A stretch of DNA of 64,000 nt, from contig JAKUCV010003536.1 of NCBI GenBank assembly GCA_028386065.3, forward strand, positions 28,547 through 92,546, written 5' to 3'. Source of the stretch: Turnera subulata (Eukaryota > Streptophyta > Magnoliopsida > Malpighiales > Passifloraceae). The translations under genes and the position numbers were made by a program. Numbering within the stretch: the stretch's first letter is position 1; the number at the start of each line of letters is the position of its first letter. The notes beneath the pieces are model-generated. The model was not told the origin of the DNA. It saw only the letters and a program-made list of their open reading frames with translations, and did no database searches. Of this stretch, positions 30,722-42,143 are shown piece after piece.

Positions 30722-33700
30722 ATGGCTCCCAAACCTAAACCTCACCGCCTCCATCAATGTACATCATCTCTTATTCCTCCCTCCCTCCCTCTTCTTAACC
30801 ACCCCCGCCTTTATCTTCTTCTTCATTAACATCTCCCTTCTCTGTCTACTATCGATACTAACTTGTATCCTCCAATTCTACAATTTGTTATTATAAAAGT
30901 TGCAGGTGCAGCACTCGAGGGCACAACATCCAAGAAACCACGAACCATGAGCACCGACGCCGCCGTGTCCTCCTCCTCCTCCTCCGCCATGAAAGACGCC
31001 TTCGCCGCACACGTTGAGTACCTCAACAACCTCGTACTCCCATTACCCCAAAAAACCGAAAACCTTCAATTTGGGTTCCCTTTTATTTCTCTTTTTTTCA
31101 TGCGTAGTAGGTGTTTGTTTAAATTCCTCACCCAAAACAAATCATTCATTCTCTTGCAGAATGAGAAGCGGGAAAGAATAGTTAAGGCCAGCCGTGACGT
31201 CACCATGAACAGCAAGAAGGTCATTTTCCAAGTTCACAGGATGAGTAAGTACAACAAGGAGGAAGTCCTCGACAAGGCAGAGAAGGATTTAGCTGCCGTG
31301 AGGGACCAGCACGTGTCTCGCTTAGTGAAGGAACTGCACGGGACGGATTTCTGGAAGCTGAGAAGGGCATATTCTCCTGGGGTAACTACACTCTCCTCTG
31401 CCTCTATTTCTCTGTAAAGACTGCAATTTCAGTTAATGAAAGCTGCGTCGTTTTGTGTAGTAAGTACTCTTGTGTTGACTCGTCATCCGTTGTTGAGGGT
31501 CCTTGCAGATACAGGAATACATTGAAGCTGCCTCGTTTTGTAAATTCTGCCGATCCGAGAGTCTCTTGAATCTGGATGAGATCAATGCTACTCTATTGCC
31601 CCTTGGTGATGATCCCTCGATCGAGCCGCTGCAAATAAATGTTCTTGACTATATTTTGGGGGTAATTTTCTTAAAGTTCGGTTGTGGAATAGTAATATCA
31701 TCACCTATGGCTATAGATTTACTCACCAATCCATCGTACGTGATACTTGTATGGACACTGACTATATAGTAACATGATATACTGCGAATAGTTAGATGGA
31801 AATGTGCATATAAAAGCTCGCTGCCTACAGATGATAATCAAAATTTCTTCCACTCGGTTTTTACTCCTTTCGGTGATGGGATTAAGTGACTAAGATCTTC
31901 CTTCGTTTGTGTTGAAGTGTGCGTATGGTGGTGAAAGGTGATTAACTGTGTTTATACAGATTGCAGACTTGACAGGAGAGCTGATGCGGTTGGCAATTGG
32001 TCGAATTTCAGATGGTGATCTTGAATTTGCTCAGAAGATATGCAGATTTGTACGTGAGATATACAGGGAGCTTATGCTTACTGTTCCACATATGGATGAT
32101 AGCTCTGACATGAAGCAGAAGATGGATACTATGCTTCAAAGTGTGGTGAAAATCGAGAATGGTATGCCATTGAAATTTGCTTGCCTAAAGTTGTTCCCGT
32201 GGATTATTATATACTGTTACCAATGCTTACAAATTAGAAAGATGATTTTTGTTCCATATTTTGCGGTTATTTTATATTATTTTAATTGCATGTATAGAAA
32301 ATTCAGTGAGGCATTGAAGTAGCAAAGAAGGAAATTTATCCAAATTATACATAGTTCCACTGGTAACTTTATGTGTGTGCATCCCTCAAATCAGTGAACT
32401 GCTCATATTGGCCTTCTGTTTGGGTGTGATCTCGTAGATGCCTGTTGCTTATAAAATCATTCCAGTATACCGTTTTGCTTCTCCAAATCTCTAATATACT
32501 CTTCCAACACCCTTTTACGGCAAGTTATATGGTGGATGGGCTAAATTGCTTCCAGCTTTCCCTATTTTAAATCACAAGTGGCACATGTAACCTCACTCTA
32601 CCCCATCCACCAGCACTATGACACTGCTGCGCCAAAAACTCTGCTCTGTGTATGACATCTATCTTGTTTTTATCCATAACCAGCAACCTATCATCTGCAA
32701 AGCCGGCCATACTACCAAGATCATGCTTTTATCCACTTGCACCTGTGAACCAAAACTCACAACAATCTGCACCCTCATGACCTTCGCAACTCATCAACGC
32801 AGCAATCCTTCTCTATTGTTCAGGCGCATTCCCATTGAAAATACTAAAATAAAGCATAGAGATATTTCAGGACAATGCGAAGAATTATAAAGACTCCACT
32901 GTGGATTGACTCCCTTAAGTTTTGCTTCAAGTCCTTTATTTTCATATTTTTTGGTTTACATTTGATGCATGTTTCTGTGGGAGAAGGGAAGTTGTGATTT
33001 GCCCATAACATGGATCTGACAAAGGTAAGGACACCATGTCATCAGTCCCTGTTTTGTAGATGGATTGAAAAGGTTCACTAATTGTGGATCCTGGTCTTTT
33101 ATTTAATCGAATTGTGGTTTCAATTTGGTGACAAATTTGATCATCATATGCAATTTTGCTGTTAGTAGATGATGATGGTGGCATTGCTGTGGTGTGGTGA
33201 AAGATGACCAACAGGACTTAGTTTTAGTCTTTTGGACTAGGGTCTTTTTTGTCGGTGCATTTCTAGTTGATTCTAGAGGGCATCAGATGACAACTACAAG
33301 AATATTTCAGCTTAGTTTTTATGTTGCATACGTGGCTGCAATCAAGCGAAAGAGAAGAAGGGTCCACCTACCTGTTTGAATCCTACCAAACTGATGATGA
33401 TTTGTTTGTCTGTAGCCTCTAACATAACCTGTGTTTTTCAGGAATTCTCTTTGTTGTCTCATATTTTGTGTTTATTTAAGCCATCTATGTTGACATTCTT
33501 TAGAAATTTATTTAAACTGAAGTCAAGATTAGCACCAGAGGTACATAATTCATCATGTGTTCGAGAAGAGTTTTTCCCCCTTTTTTCCAACATAAGAAGA
33601 TAATAAAGAAATTGGTCTGCTCGCAGAAATTTTGTTCTTAAGAATTGGAAGGAGTTTTATAAGAATTGGAGATTCTCTGTTGTTTTCAGTTTCTGGATGC

Positions 33701-33930
33701 AACTTTGTAGTTATATCTAAAATTCTACCGCACAAGATTTCATGCAGCAGTTTCCAATTGTAGCATGTAGATCCTTTCTTTTTTGTTTTGGAAACGAACT
33801 GGATACCTAAAATTTAGCCACTGCTGCAGCTTGCTTTAGTGTCCATGTGAGAGGATCAGAGTATATGCCATTGCTTGGATCCAGCGAGCCAGGTTCCTTT
33901 TTGTTGGGAGCTTCAGGCATCGAATTATGA
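30722..33930 (+). CDS. TSNAX: Translin-associated factor X, TRAX (282 aa)
   Basis: Six exons: 30722-30758, 30900-31033, 31160-31381, 31509-31661, 31960-32161, 33830-33930, all GT-AG and in phase. The core reads KRERIVKASRDVTMNSKKVI, VSRLVKELHGTDFWKLRRAY, IQEYIEAASFCKFC (132-145), NVLDYILGIADLTGELMRLA (about 175-194) and KIENACFSVHVRGSEY. This is the translin superfamily fold over most of the protein. TRAX forms the C3PO complex with translin and supplies the endonuclease site. Acidic residues of QEYxEA and ADLTGEL, placed in the active site in animals, are conserved. Exon 1 (MAPKPKPHRLHQ) is inferred from splice signals and plant homologues. Using the acceptor six bases later gives 280 aa, and an internal start at 30947 is also possible. 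The last intron is 1.67 kb. Confidence 0.92.
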
Positions 33931-34658
33931 GGTAATTTCTTCTCTGAAGTTTTATTTTCCTAAATACAATTTCCGTGGGTTTCTTTCTCATTCTCTCTGA
34001 AAGATAACAATCTTGATATGTTTTAGTGCAGGTGTTGTCCCTGTCAATTAGGTGAGATGGATTTTCATGGCTGCCAAATGAAAGATTTTTGACGTAAAAG
34101 TGTCTTGTCTTCTACTCTTTTGTTTTCTTGCTGCTCATGTTAAACGTGAAGATGATCATGATCTCTACTTTTCAGAGGGAAGAATTACAATATAGACCCA
34201 CTGGAGCTGCTTTGCAGCTCCATTTTGCGCAAAGATTCCATCTAGAGGTGTCATGAGCTGCGAATAAACTTGGCTATACATGAATGACTAGGCAATTTAC
34301 TGTTGTTTGCCGCAAGTGGCATAGTAAAAACCTGCAGGCTGCAAGTACCAATCATTCAGGAAGTGTAGTGTCACCGTGAAGGTCGTTTTTTGCTATAACT
34401 TTGCATTTTATTAACCCTAGTAGAGTGTGTATGTATATATATGTACATGTATATGAGATTTTAACATGAGAGTATTAGTACTCAAGTAACGCTAAATCTA
34501 TGTGGACACCAAGTAATACTTCCTCAAAGTCATCTCAACCATACAGATATAAATAAGCTAAGTCATACGTCGTCGTTCATGTATGAATGAAAATGAATTA
34601 TTCTGTGGGGCAAATAATTGAATGTTAACAGTTATTTTCTATTATTTTGTAGTTGATG
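33931..34658. other. TRAX 3' flank and intergenic
   Basis: Holds the 3'-UTR of TRAX. A GTATGTATATATATGTACATG run lies near 34430. No gene was recognised. Confidence 0.45.
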
Positions 34659-35960
34659 TACGTAGCATCGCCCGTGTCAGCCTATAAATTAAAAGATGTG
34701 GCTTATGTCTTGTAGTCAAGTGTCTTTTCTTTCTCGTATTGCTCAAGGGGAAAAGAAAATTCTGCTAGGAGTTCAGCAGTAGCAACACATATGGTGATCT
34801 GTCTTCGTGTTGTGCCATCATTTCTTATCCTTGAATCTCTTTTATTGTGTCGTGTGATCATTAAATCCTTACAGTGCTTGATGGGATGAATCGTGGGTAT
34901 AGGCGCTTTCCTTGCTCTGGTCACTGTAATTTACTCAAAATGATGTAAAGGAGAGGCACTGCACAGTGCACATCGACCGCTCCAAATGACTAACTAGGGT
35001 GATAAAAATGATAGTTCCTGAGCAACTGGAGACTACCTGCCATCAGCAGCACTGGTGGTCCTGAACATGGACGGAAACGAATCAAATGATGAGCACTTCA
35101 ATAATACACATCTAATAGCTAGTACTGCCCCACCAGCCTATATGGCTTTAAGAGGTAAACAGGAAAAGCAAATTTAGGATCTGATTTTATCACCAATTAA
35201 CGTTTGATATATTTTCGTGGATATCATTATTATGTTTTTTTATACTAGTCCATGTTGAAGGTGGGACTCAACCCATTACCCAAGACCTCGCTCCCTTACT
35301 TTTGCAAGAATACCAATCATTACAAGTCCGTTGGTAGGATATCATTGGTTATGGCACAATCTTCCTCTAGGTGATGGACAAAAGCTGCCAGCTAGGTCAC
35401 CACTGAAACATTTGGCACTAATTAACTTGATCCGCCTTCCCATTTGGTAATGGCCAGTAAAAGACATCCGCTTCTTACTTTGGCTGATTAATTGCACAAT
35501 AATTCAAAGATATTCTTTTTATTTTCTCAATTAGCTAGTACTAGATTTCGAAATCTTTGGTTAAGCAATACGTACGTAAGTAAGGACGTCAGTTTTTGAA
35601 AAAGTTGATGTTTTTTGGTGGATCTTTCCTAAAACAATAAGCAGTTTTAACGTTTTCGGTCCATCAAATATGATTGGCATTTCTTAAAATGAAAGTGGGA
35701 AACACCACATGCACTGCATGAGAAAATACTGGTGACATATTTTGGTACAAATGAAAATTCTGATGACCTTGGGCTACCCTTCAATAATACGTTATGCAGT
35801 ACAGCATCAAAAAAGGTACTTACCTTATGCAGTAGTATTACTATTTCACTGATACAGATTAATTATCGAGTCTTTTTGGGTAGTGTTACCTCAAAACTGC
35901 ATAACTTTTCTAGCAGGAGGAAGAAAACTTATTAAAGAGACCTAGTGTACGCTTCAACTC

Positions 35961-35968
35961 TATATATT
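35961..35968 (+). promoter_or_regulatory. TATA box of the sulfotransferase, copy 1
   Basis: TATATATT 122 bp before the cluster of the start codon at 36090. Identical in copy 2. Confidence 0.55.
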
Positions 35969-36089
35969 GGGCAAGGAGAATTGAGTGATCAAGAGTCATG
36001 ACACACTTAACCGTAAGACCATTAATTATATAGACATTGACCCTTACTAGAAAGCATATAATATACCAAACCAGCACAAAAGAACCTAG

Positions 36090-36382
36090 ATGGAAACCCT
36101 AATACTCCCTACCATGCCAACACCTCAAGAGCCTCAGTCTTTGCCCGGATACTTGCAAGAGAATGAACTCTCCAAAGAAGATAGGGAGCTCATAGCTTCA
36201 CTTCCCACGGAGAAAGGCTGGGTTGCAAACAATCTCCATCAATACCAAGGCTTCTGGCACACAACTAGACAACTAACAGGAGTTTTAGCTTGCCAGAAGC
36301 ATTTTCAAGCTAAGGAGACTGATGTCTTCCTAGTCACCGCCCCTAAATCGGGCACCACTTGGTTAAAGGCAATGATGTTTGC
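36090..36382 (+). pseudogene. Sulfotransferase 5' part, copy 1, cut by an assembly N
   Basis: The first 97 codons are the same as in the gene at 41851, including the PAPS-binding motif TAPKSGTTWLK. The frame stops making sense exactly at the N (36383), where unrelated LINE sequence begins. I read this as an alternative-haplotype or overlapping contig end, not as a biological truncation. Confidence 0.85.
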
Positions 36383-36383
36383 N
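36383..36383. other. Assembly join (single N)
   Basis: A lone undetermined base at which a sulfotransferase frame changes abruptly into a LINE on the other strand. Confidence 0.95.
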
Positions 36384-38677
36384 GTAGTTATACGTCCAGC
36401 ATATAATGGAACACCAAGATACATGCCCAAATCATCAGTGACCTCATACCCACTCTGGCAGGTAATCACCTCCCTGACCTCCTGCAGCACATTCCGGGAA
36501 AAATAAATGCGAGTCTTAGCATTACTCACCTTTTGACCAGAACATGCGCAAAACACATCTAGGCATGACTTAATGACCTGTAGTTGTTCCAAAGAGGCCT
36601 CAGCAAATAAAATCATATCATCAGCAAACAAAAGATGAGAGATGTTGGGACCTCCCCGACTAGCCTGGATTGGCTTCCAAGAACCCTCCATGACAGCATT
36701 AGTAACTAAATGAGAGAACCTCTCTAGGCATAGGACAAATAAGTACGGAGATAAAGGGTCACCCTGCCTTACACCCCTAGAGGGATGAAAAGATTCTGTT
36801 GTTGACCCCTCCCACAATACACTCATGTCTACGGTGGAAACACACTGCATGATAAGTGAAGTAAGCTGTGATGGAAAACCACAATCAATAAGAGTATCCA
36901 ACAAAAATTGCCAGTCAACACGATCATAGGCCTTCTCAAGATCAACCTTAATGGCCATATATCCAGTAGATATACGCATGGTACGCATAGTGTAGATCAG
37001 TTCCTGTGCAATCACAATATTATCAATAATCTGTCTCCCTGGGACAAAGCTACTCTGATAGGGGCCAATCAATGAAGGAAGTATCGCTTTGACCCGGTTA
37101 ACAATTACTTTAGTGACAATCTTGAATAAGACATTGCACAAACCAATGGGTCTGAATTGTGTTACCACCTCGGGTGTTTCCACCTTCGGTATAAGGACCA
37201 AGAATACCTTATTGATTTCGGCTATAGAAGTGACCCCAGAGAAAACCTGTTGCACGAATTGTATGACATCCGAGCTCACAGTCTCCCATCGATGTTGATA
37301 AAAGCATGCCTGAAATCCATCCGGTCCAGGTGCTTTGAACGCCCCCATTTGAAATACCGCTTGTTTAACCTCTAGTGCAGAGACTGGGTTGATTAGTGCA
37401 CCCATGCAATTAGCGTCAATACTAGGAAACTGTCCAGTTGGTAGAACGTTGGCACTAAGTGTCTGATCCCGTGAAAACAATGTCCTATAAAACTGTACCA
37501 CCATCCCCCGAAGAACACCCGCATCAGAAACCCAATTGCCGTGTTGATCCTTTAACTGCAGGATTTTATTCCGTCGTCGTCTGACCATAGTTTTAGCATG
37601 AAAGTACTTCGTATTCCTGTCGCCATGCAATAGCCATTGTGACCTAGACTTCTGATACCACAAAACTTCTTCCTGTCTGAGGACTTGATCATATTCCACC
37701 AAGAGCTCCTTCTCAAGTTTTAACAAGAAAGGATTACTGCGATTGGATATCGCCCGTTGAACACCATTGAGCCTAGCCAGAAGTTTCCGTTTCCTCTCAA
37801 ATATATTACCAAAAACCTTTTTATTCCACTGAATCAGTTCCAAGGACAGGTGTTGTAACTTCGCTGGAAGTAATTCTGCTGTCTGCCACTGCATAGCTAC
37901 CACCTCATTAAATGCATGGTGTGTGGTCCATGCATATTCAAATCTAAACGGTCGACGACCAACAAGATTATTACTCATAACTGGAAAAAGAGATATGGGG
38001 TGGTGATCCGACCGAACCCTAGGTAAGTGCCGCACCGATGCCTGTGGGAAACATTGAAGCCATGTCACATTCATTAGTACCCTATCCAATCGTTCGTACA
38101 CCCGACCCTGTTGATGTTCCTGTCCTCGCCATGTAAATTTCGGTCCTGTGAAACCGAGGTCAAGCAACCCACACCTGTCAATCCAGTCCTTGAATCTCTT
38201 GCATCTTTGGACATTTACTGGAGCACCCCCTTGTTTCTCACTTGCCTCCATTATTTCATTAAAGTCCCCCATTAGTGCCCAGGGACCATGAATAGAAGAT
38301 GCGATTTGTGCAACACGAGAGAAGCATTCTTGCTTCAAGTTTGGATCAGGATTGAAATAAACTGCAGTGAAATAGTAACATATTCCATGCAAATCTGTGA
38401 TTTCCATATGCACGAAACCATGATGTTGTTCCAAGATCCGAACCCCGGCTCCCGCATTTCTCCAAAGAATCCACAAGCCTCCAGAAAAACCTGAAGCCTC
38501 CACTCTGAAATTATTGTCAAAACCCCAAGAGCGAATCACCGATTCCGCTCTAGTACCACTCACCCGAGGTTCCGCTATCACAACCAACTGAATGTGATTC
38601 AGCCGGACCAAGTCTAACACTGCCGCTTTTGCCGAGGAGCTTGCAGCTCCCCTAATATTCCAATATAGAGTCCGCAT
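36384..38677 (-). CDS. LINE ORF2: endonuclease and reverse transcriptase (3' incomplete)
   Basis: Starts MRTLYWNIRGAASSSAKAAV. An AP-endonuclease-like domain (EEP fold, about residues 1-215) follows with EPRVSG, MGDFNEIMEASEK and SDHHPISLFP. The reverse transcriptase covers about 470-730: LIPKVETPEVVTQFRPIGLC, QSSFVPGRQIIDN, KVDLEKAYDRVDW, RGVRQGDPLSPYLFVLC and catalytic HLLFADDMILFAEA. The zf-RVT and RNase H regions normally found downstream are not present because the frame hits the N at 36383. Nothing before that is broken, so the element was probably recently active. Confidence 0.92.
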
Positions 38678-38733
38678 AAATAATTATGAGAATAAGCACT
38701 GCAAGGGCAAAACTCCATATGAAGAGACATAAG

Positions 38734-40383
38734 TTAAGAAGACATGGGCGATGATACCCCAACTGCATCTGGAGTATCACGCAGTACCGCAACATTAGCG
38801 ATTGCAGGAGTTACTACCCCTTCCATAGGATCCGAGTCCTGCACCACCTTCCATGTGGGTTCACCACCCCGGTCCGGTGGTTCATGATGGTATTCAGGCA
38901 CCATCTGCGATGCGGGAGGAAGTGAGCCAGTAGATATAGTAGACCTATCCTCCCTTGCCCTATTCATCACTGGAGAACTTATCACCATATCATTGCCCTC
39001 ACAAGAGGATACATCCCCTCGATTGCAATCAACCTTCCTTCCTGCTATCATGTTGGACTTGCCATCACCTTGAGAAATCCCCTGCAAGTTGATCGCCTGG
39101 CGTTTAGGGTCCTTAGTAGACATAGGTGCTTTGCCTTTACTCACAGTGGAGGACCTAGCTTGAACTTGATGAGTAACCACCGGCTGTTGCGCATCCATCA
39201 CCCTAGTCGTAGCCGGCTGAGCCTCCAACTCGCTTTCCACCTGGGGATTATCAGTGAGGATCGAGAAGCGAGAACCTGGGGCTACTCTTCTGTCACCATC
39301 AGCCCCGTCTGCCTTCTCTACACTTGGTTTCTTAGTCCGACTACGTCTACGTTTCTGAGCTAACATCCACGGACCGTGGTTCTCCTCCAACTCCGGCCTC
39401 TCAACAACTGCCGCCTTGGTGTGATCATTTGCCATCTTGGTGGTTTCCTCCATAGGAGCATTAGGGTTGGAATCACAAATTTCCACCGTGTGTCCATATT
39501 TCCCACACGAAAAACAAACAGTGCTTAGTCCTTCGTAAACCACACGCCAAATCCGTCGACGCAGACGAAATTTGGATACCAAAGGCTTAGTTAGATCTAC
39601 TTCAATGCAAACACGTGCGTACTTGCCTCGTGTTGACTTGAGAGTTACTTCGTCAACTTTGATTGGCCTTCCCACACGTCGAGCAACCCTAAGGAGAATC
39701 TCGCGATCATAGTATTCCTGAAACAATTTAGGGAGCTGCACCCAAACAGTAGCACGATCGATAACAGCCTCGTCAGGGTCAAATCGTGGTTGCCATCGCC
39801 TCACCGTAAGAACATGATCAGCAACGATCCACGGCCCATCGTATAACACTCTATTATAATCATGCTCTGTGTTAAATTGTAAGAGATAGAAATCATTGCC
39901 CATGTCCGCCATGATTATCTCACCCCTAGGTTTCCATTGATACATGAGGGAGCGGTGAAGAAATCTGTAGCCCACTCGCTTGCCTAACAGCTTAATAATC
40001 AACGTATTCTTCCACCTTTGGTAGATACGCTTCTTATCACTGGACGTTAAGCGTATCGTAGGGCAAAATGGATCATCGTCTTCTTCATCCTCCGAGTCGG
40101 ATTCTTCCGAAAAACAATCCTCCCAGTCATCAAGAACCACCTCCTCCATCGCAGTATCTCGCGGGCCCTCTGCCACCATCGCCTTGTAAGACAGCTTCCG
40201 ACGAGGCTCTTCAAAACCCCTCAGCTCCTCCACCTCCACCACTCGTTCACCCGTAGTCAATACATCTATTCGTTTTGCTTTCTTGGTACTCCTTGCCTGT
40301 TGGTCCCGTTCCTCCTGGGACGGTGCCGGTACAGTTTCAGCCCCCTGGCCGGCGAGAATCGCCGCCATGGATGATGGAGACAA
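38734..40383 (-). CDS. LINE ORF1: DUF4283-type RNA-binding protein with zinc knuckle (549 aa)
   Basis: Complete frame beginning MSPSSMAAILAGQGAE just inside the LINE 5' end. There is an acidic stretch (EESDSEDEEDDD, about 93-104). A DUF4283-like region spans about 115-270 (WKNTLIIKLLGKRVGYRFL, NRVLYDGPWIVADHVLTVRR, TVWVQLPKLFQEYYD). A CX2CX4HX4C knuckle (CFSCGKYGHTVEIC, about 291-304) follows. The C-terminal half is long, polar and low-complexity. In this class ORF1 coats the LINE RNA. ORF2 begins 56 bp after its stop, a spacing that suggests reinitiation or a bicistronic RNA. Confidence 0.9.
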   Translation of the reverse strand: MSPSSMAAILAGQGAETVPAPSQEERDQQARSTKKAKRIDVLTTGERVVEVEELRGFEEPRRKLSYKAMVAEGPRDTAMEEVVLDDWEDCFSEESDSEDEEDDDPFCPTIRLTSSDKKRIYQRWKNTLIIKLLGKRVGYRFLHRSLMYQWKPRGEIIMADMGNDFYLLQFNTEHDYNRVLYDGPWIVADHVLTVRRWQPRFDPDEAVIDRATVWVQLPKLFQEYYDREILLRVARRVGRPIKVDEVTLKSTRGKYARVCIEVDLTKPLVSKFRLRRRIWRVVYEGLSTVCFSCGKYGHTVEICDSNPNAPMEETTKMANDHTKAAVVERPELEENHGPWMLAQKRRRSRTKKPSVEKADGADGDRRVAPGSRFSILTDNPQVESELEAQPATTRVMDAQQPVVTHQVQARSSTVSKGKAPMSTKDPKRQAINLQGISQGDGKSNMIAGRKVDCNRGDVSSCEGNDMVISSPVMNRAREDRSTISTGSLPPASQMVPEYHHEPPDRGGEPTWKVVQDSDPMEGVVTPAIANVAVLRDTPDAVGVSSPMSS

Positions 40384-40419
40384 TACGAAACCCTAAAAAA
40401 ACTTTCCTTACTTGGCCCC

Positions 40420-42143
40420 TACGTAGCATCGCCCGTGTCAGCCTATAAATTAAAAGATGTGGCTTATGTCTTGTAGTCAAGTGTCTTTTCTTTCTCGTAT
40501 TGCTCAAGGGGAAAAGAAAATTCTGCTAGGAGTTCAGCAGTAGCAACACATATGGTGATCTGTCTTCGTGTTGTGCCATCATTTCTTATCCTTGAATCTC
40601 TTTTATTGTGTCGTGTGATCATTAAATCCTTACAGTGCTTGATGGGATGAATCGTGGGTATAGGCGCTTTCCTTGCTCTGGTCACTGTAATTTACTAAAA
40701 ATGATGTAAAGGAGAGGCACTGCACAGTGCACATCGACCGCTCCAAAGGACTAACTAGGGTGATAAAAATGATAGTTCCTGAGCAACTGGAGACTACCTG
40801 CCATCAGCAGCACTGGTGGTCCTGAACATGGACGGAAACGAATCAAATGATGAGCACTTCAATAATACACATCTAATAGCTAGTACTGCCCCACCAGCCT
40901 ATATGGCTTTAAGAGGTAAACAGGAAAAGCAAATTTAGGATCTGATTTTATCACCAATTAACGTTTGATATATTTTCGTGGATATCATTATTATGTTTTT
41001 TTATACTAGTCCATGTTGAAGGTGGGACTCAACCCATTACCCAAGACCTCGCTCCCTTACTTTTGCAAGAATACCAATCATTACAAGTCCGTTGGTAGGA
41101 TATCATTGGTTATGGCACAATCTTCCTCTAGGTGATGGACAAAAGCTGCCAGCTAGGTCACCACTGAAACATTTGGCACTAATTAACTTGATCCGCCTTC
41201 CCATTTGGTAATGGCCAGTAAAAGACATCCGCTTCTTACTTTGGCTGATTAATTGCACAATAATTCAAAGATATTCTTTTTATTTTCTCAATTAGCTAGT
41301 ACTAGATTTCGAAATCTTTGGTTAAGCAATACGTACGTAAGTAAGGACGTCAGTTTTTGAAAAAGTTGATGTTTTTTGGTGGATCTTTCCTAAAACAATA
41401 AGCAGTTTTAACGTTTTCGGTCCATCAAATATGATTGGCATTTCTTAAAATGAAAGTGGGAAACACCACATGCACTGCATGAGAAAATACTGGTGACATA
41501 TTTTGGTACAAATGAAAATTCTGATGACCTTGGGCTACCCTTCAATAATACGTTATGCAGTACAGCATCAAAAAAGGTACTTACCTTATGCAGTAGTATT
41601 ACTATTTCACTGATACAGATTAATTATCGAGTCTTTTTGGGTAGTGTTACCTCAAAACTGCATAACTTTTCTAGCAGGAGGAAGAAAACTTATTAAAGAG
41701 ACCTAGTGTACGCTTCAACTCTATATATTGGGCAAGGAGAATTGAGTGATCAAGAGTCATGACACACTTAACCGTAAGACCATTAATTATATAGACATTG
41801 ACCCTTACTAGAAAGCATATAATATACCAAACCAGCACAAAAGAACCTAGATGGAAACCCTAATACTCCCTACCATGCCAACACCTCAAGAGCCTCAGTC
41901 TTTGCCCGGATACTTGCAAGAGAATGAACTCTCCAAAGAAGATAGGGAGCTCATAGCTTCACTTCCCACGGAGAAAGGCTGGGTTGCAAACAATCTCCAT
42001 CAATACCAAGGCTTCTGGCACACAACTAGACAACTAACAGGAGTTTTAGCTTGCCAGAAGCATTTTCAAGCTAAGGAGACTGATGTCTTCCTAGTCACCG
42101 CCCCTAAATCGGGCACCACTTGGTTAAAGGCAATGATGTTTGC
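40420..42143 (+). repeat. 1,724-bp duplicated segment, copy 2 (same as 34659-36382)
   Basis: See copy 1. Here the sequence continues through the sulfotransferase frame beyond the point where copy 1 is cut. Confidence 0.95.
41722..41729 (+). promoter_or_regulatory. TATA box of the sulfotransferase
   Basis: TATATATT, 122 bp upstream of the ATG at 41851, a plausible core promoter position with a leader of about 90 bp. Confidence 0.6.

Larger units (their letters stand above)
34659..36382 (+). repeat. 1,724-bp duplicated segment, copy 1 (same as 40420-42143)
   Basis: Identical in length, with no indel, to 40420-42143. Only two base differences were noticed (34936 C versus 40697 A; 34987 T versus 40748 G). 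Copy 1 is cut at its right end by the N at 36383, in the middle of the sulfotransferase frame. Its left neighbour is ordinary genomic DNA, whereas copy 2 is preceded by a LINE 5' end. Confidence 0.95.
36384..40419 (-). mobile_element. LINE (non-LTR retrotransposon), both ORFs, 3' end cut by the assembly join
   Basis: Minus-strand LINE with a full 5' end: it starts GGGGCCAAGTAAGGAAAG at about 40419. ORF1 is a nucleic-acid-binding protein and ORF2 an endonuclease plus reverse transcriptase, 56 bp apart. The 3' part of ORF2 and the poly(A) tail are missing because the contig starts at 36384. At the 5' junction the sequence passes directly into TACGTAGCATCG, which in the other copy (34659) follows ordinary DNA (AGTTGATG). 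This is what an insertion in one haplotype would look like. Confidence 0.9.

Noticed and set aside
36305..36383. C-terminal end of the LINE ORF2 frame running through the N into the sulfotransferase
   Set aside because: The frame is read across an assembly join, so the last 26 or so residues are antisense sulfotransferase sequence, not LINE protein.
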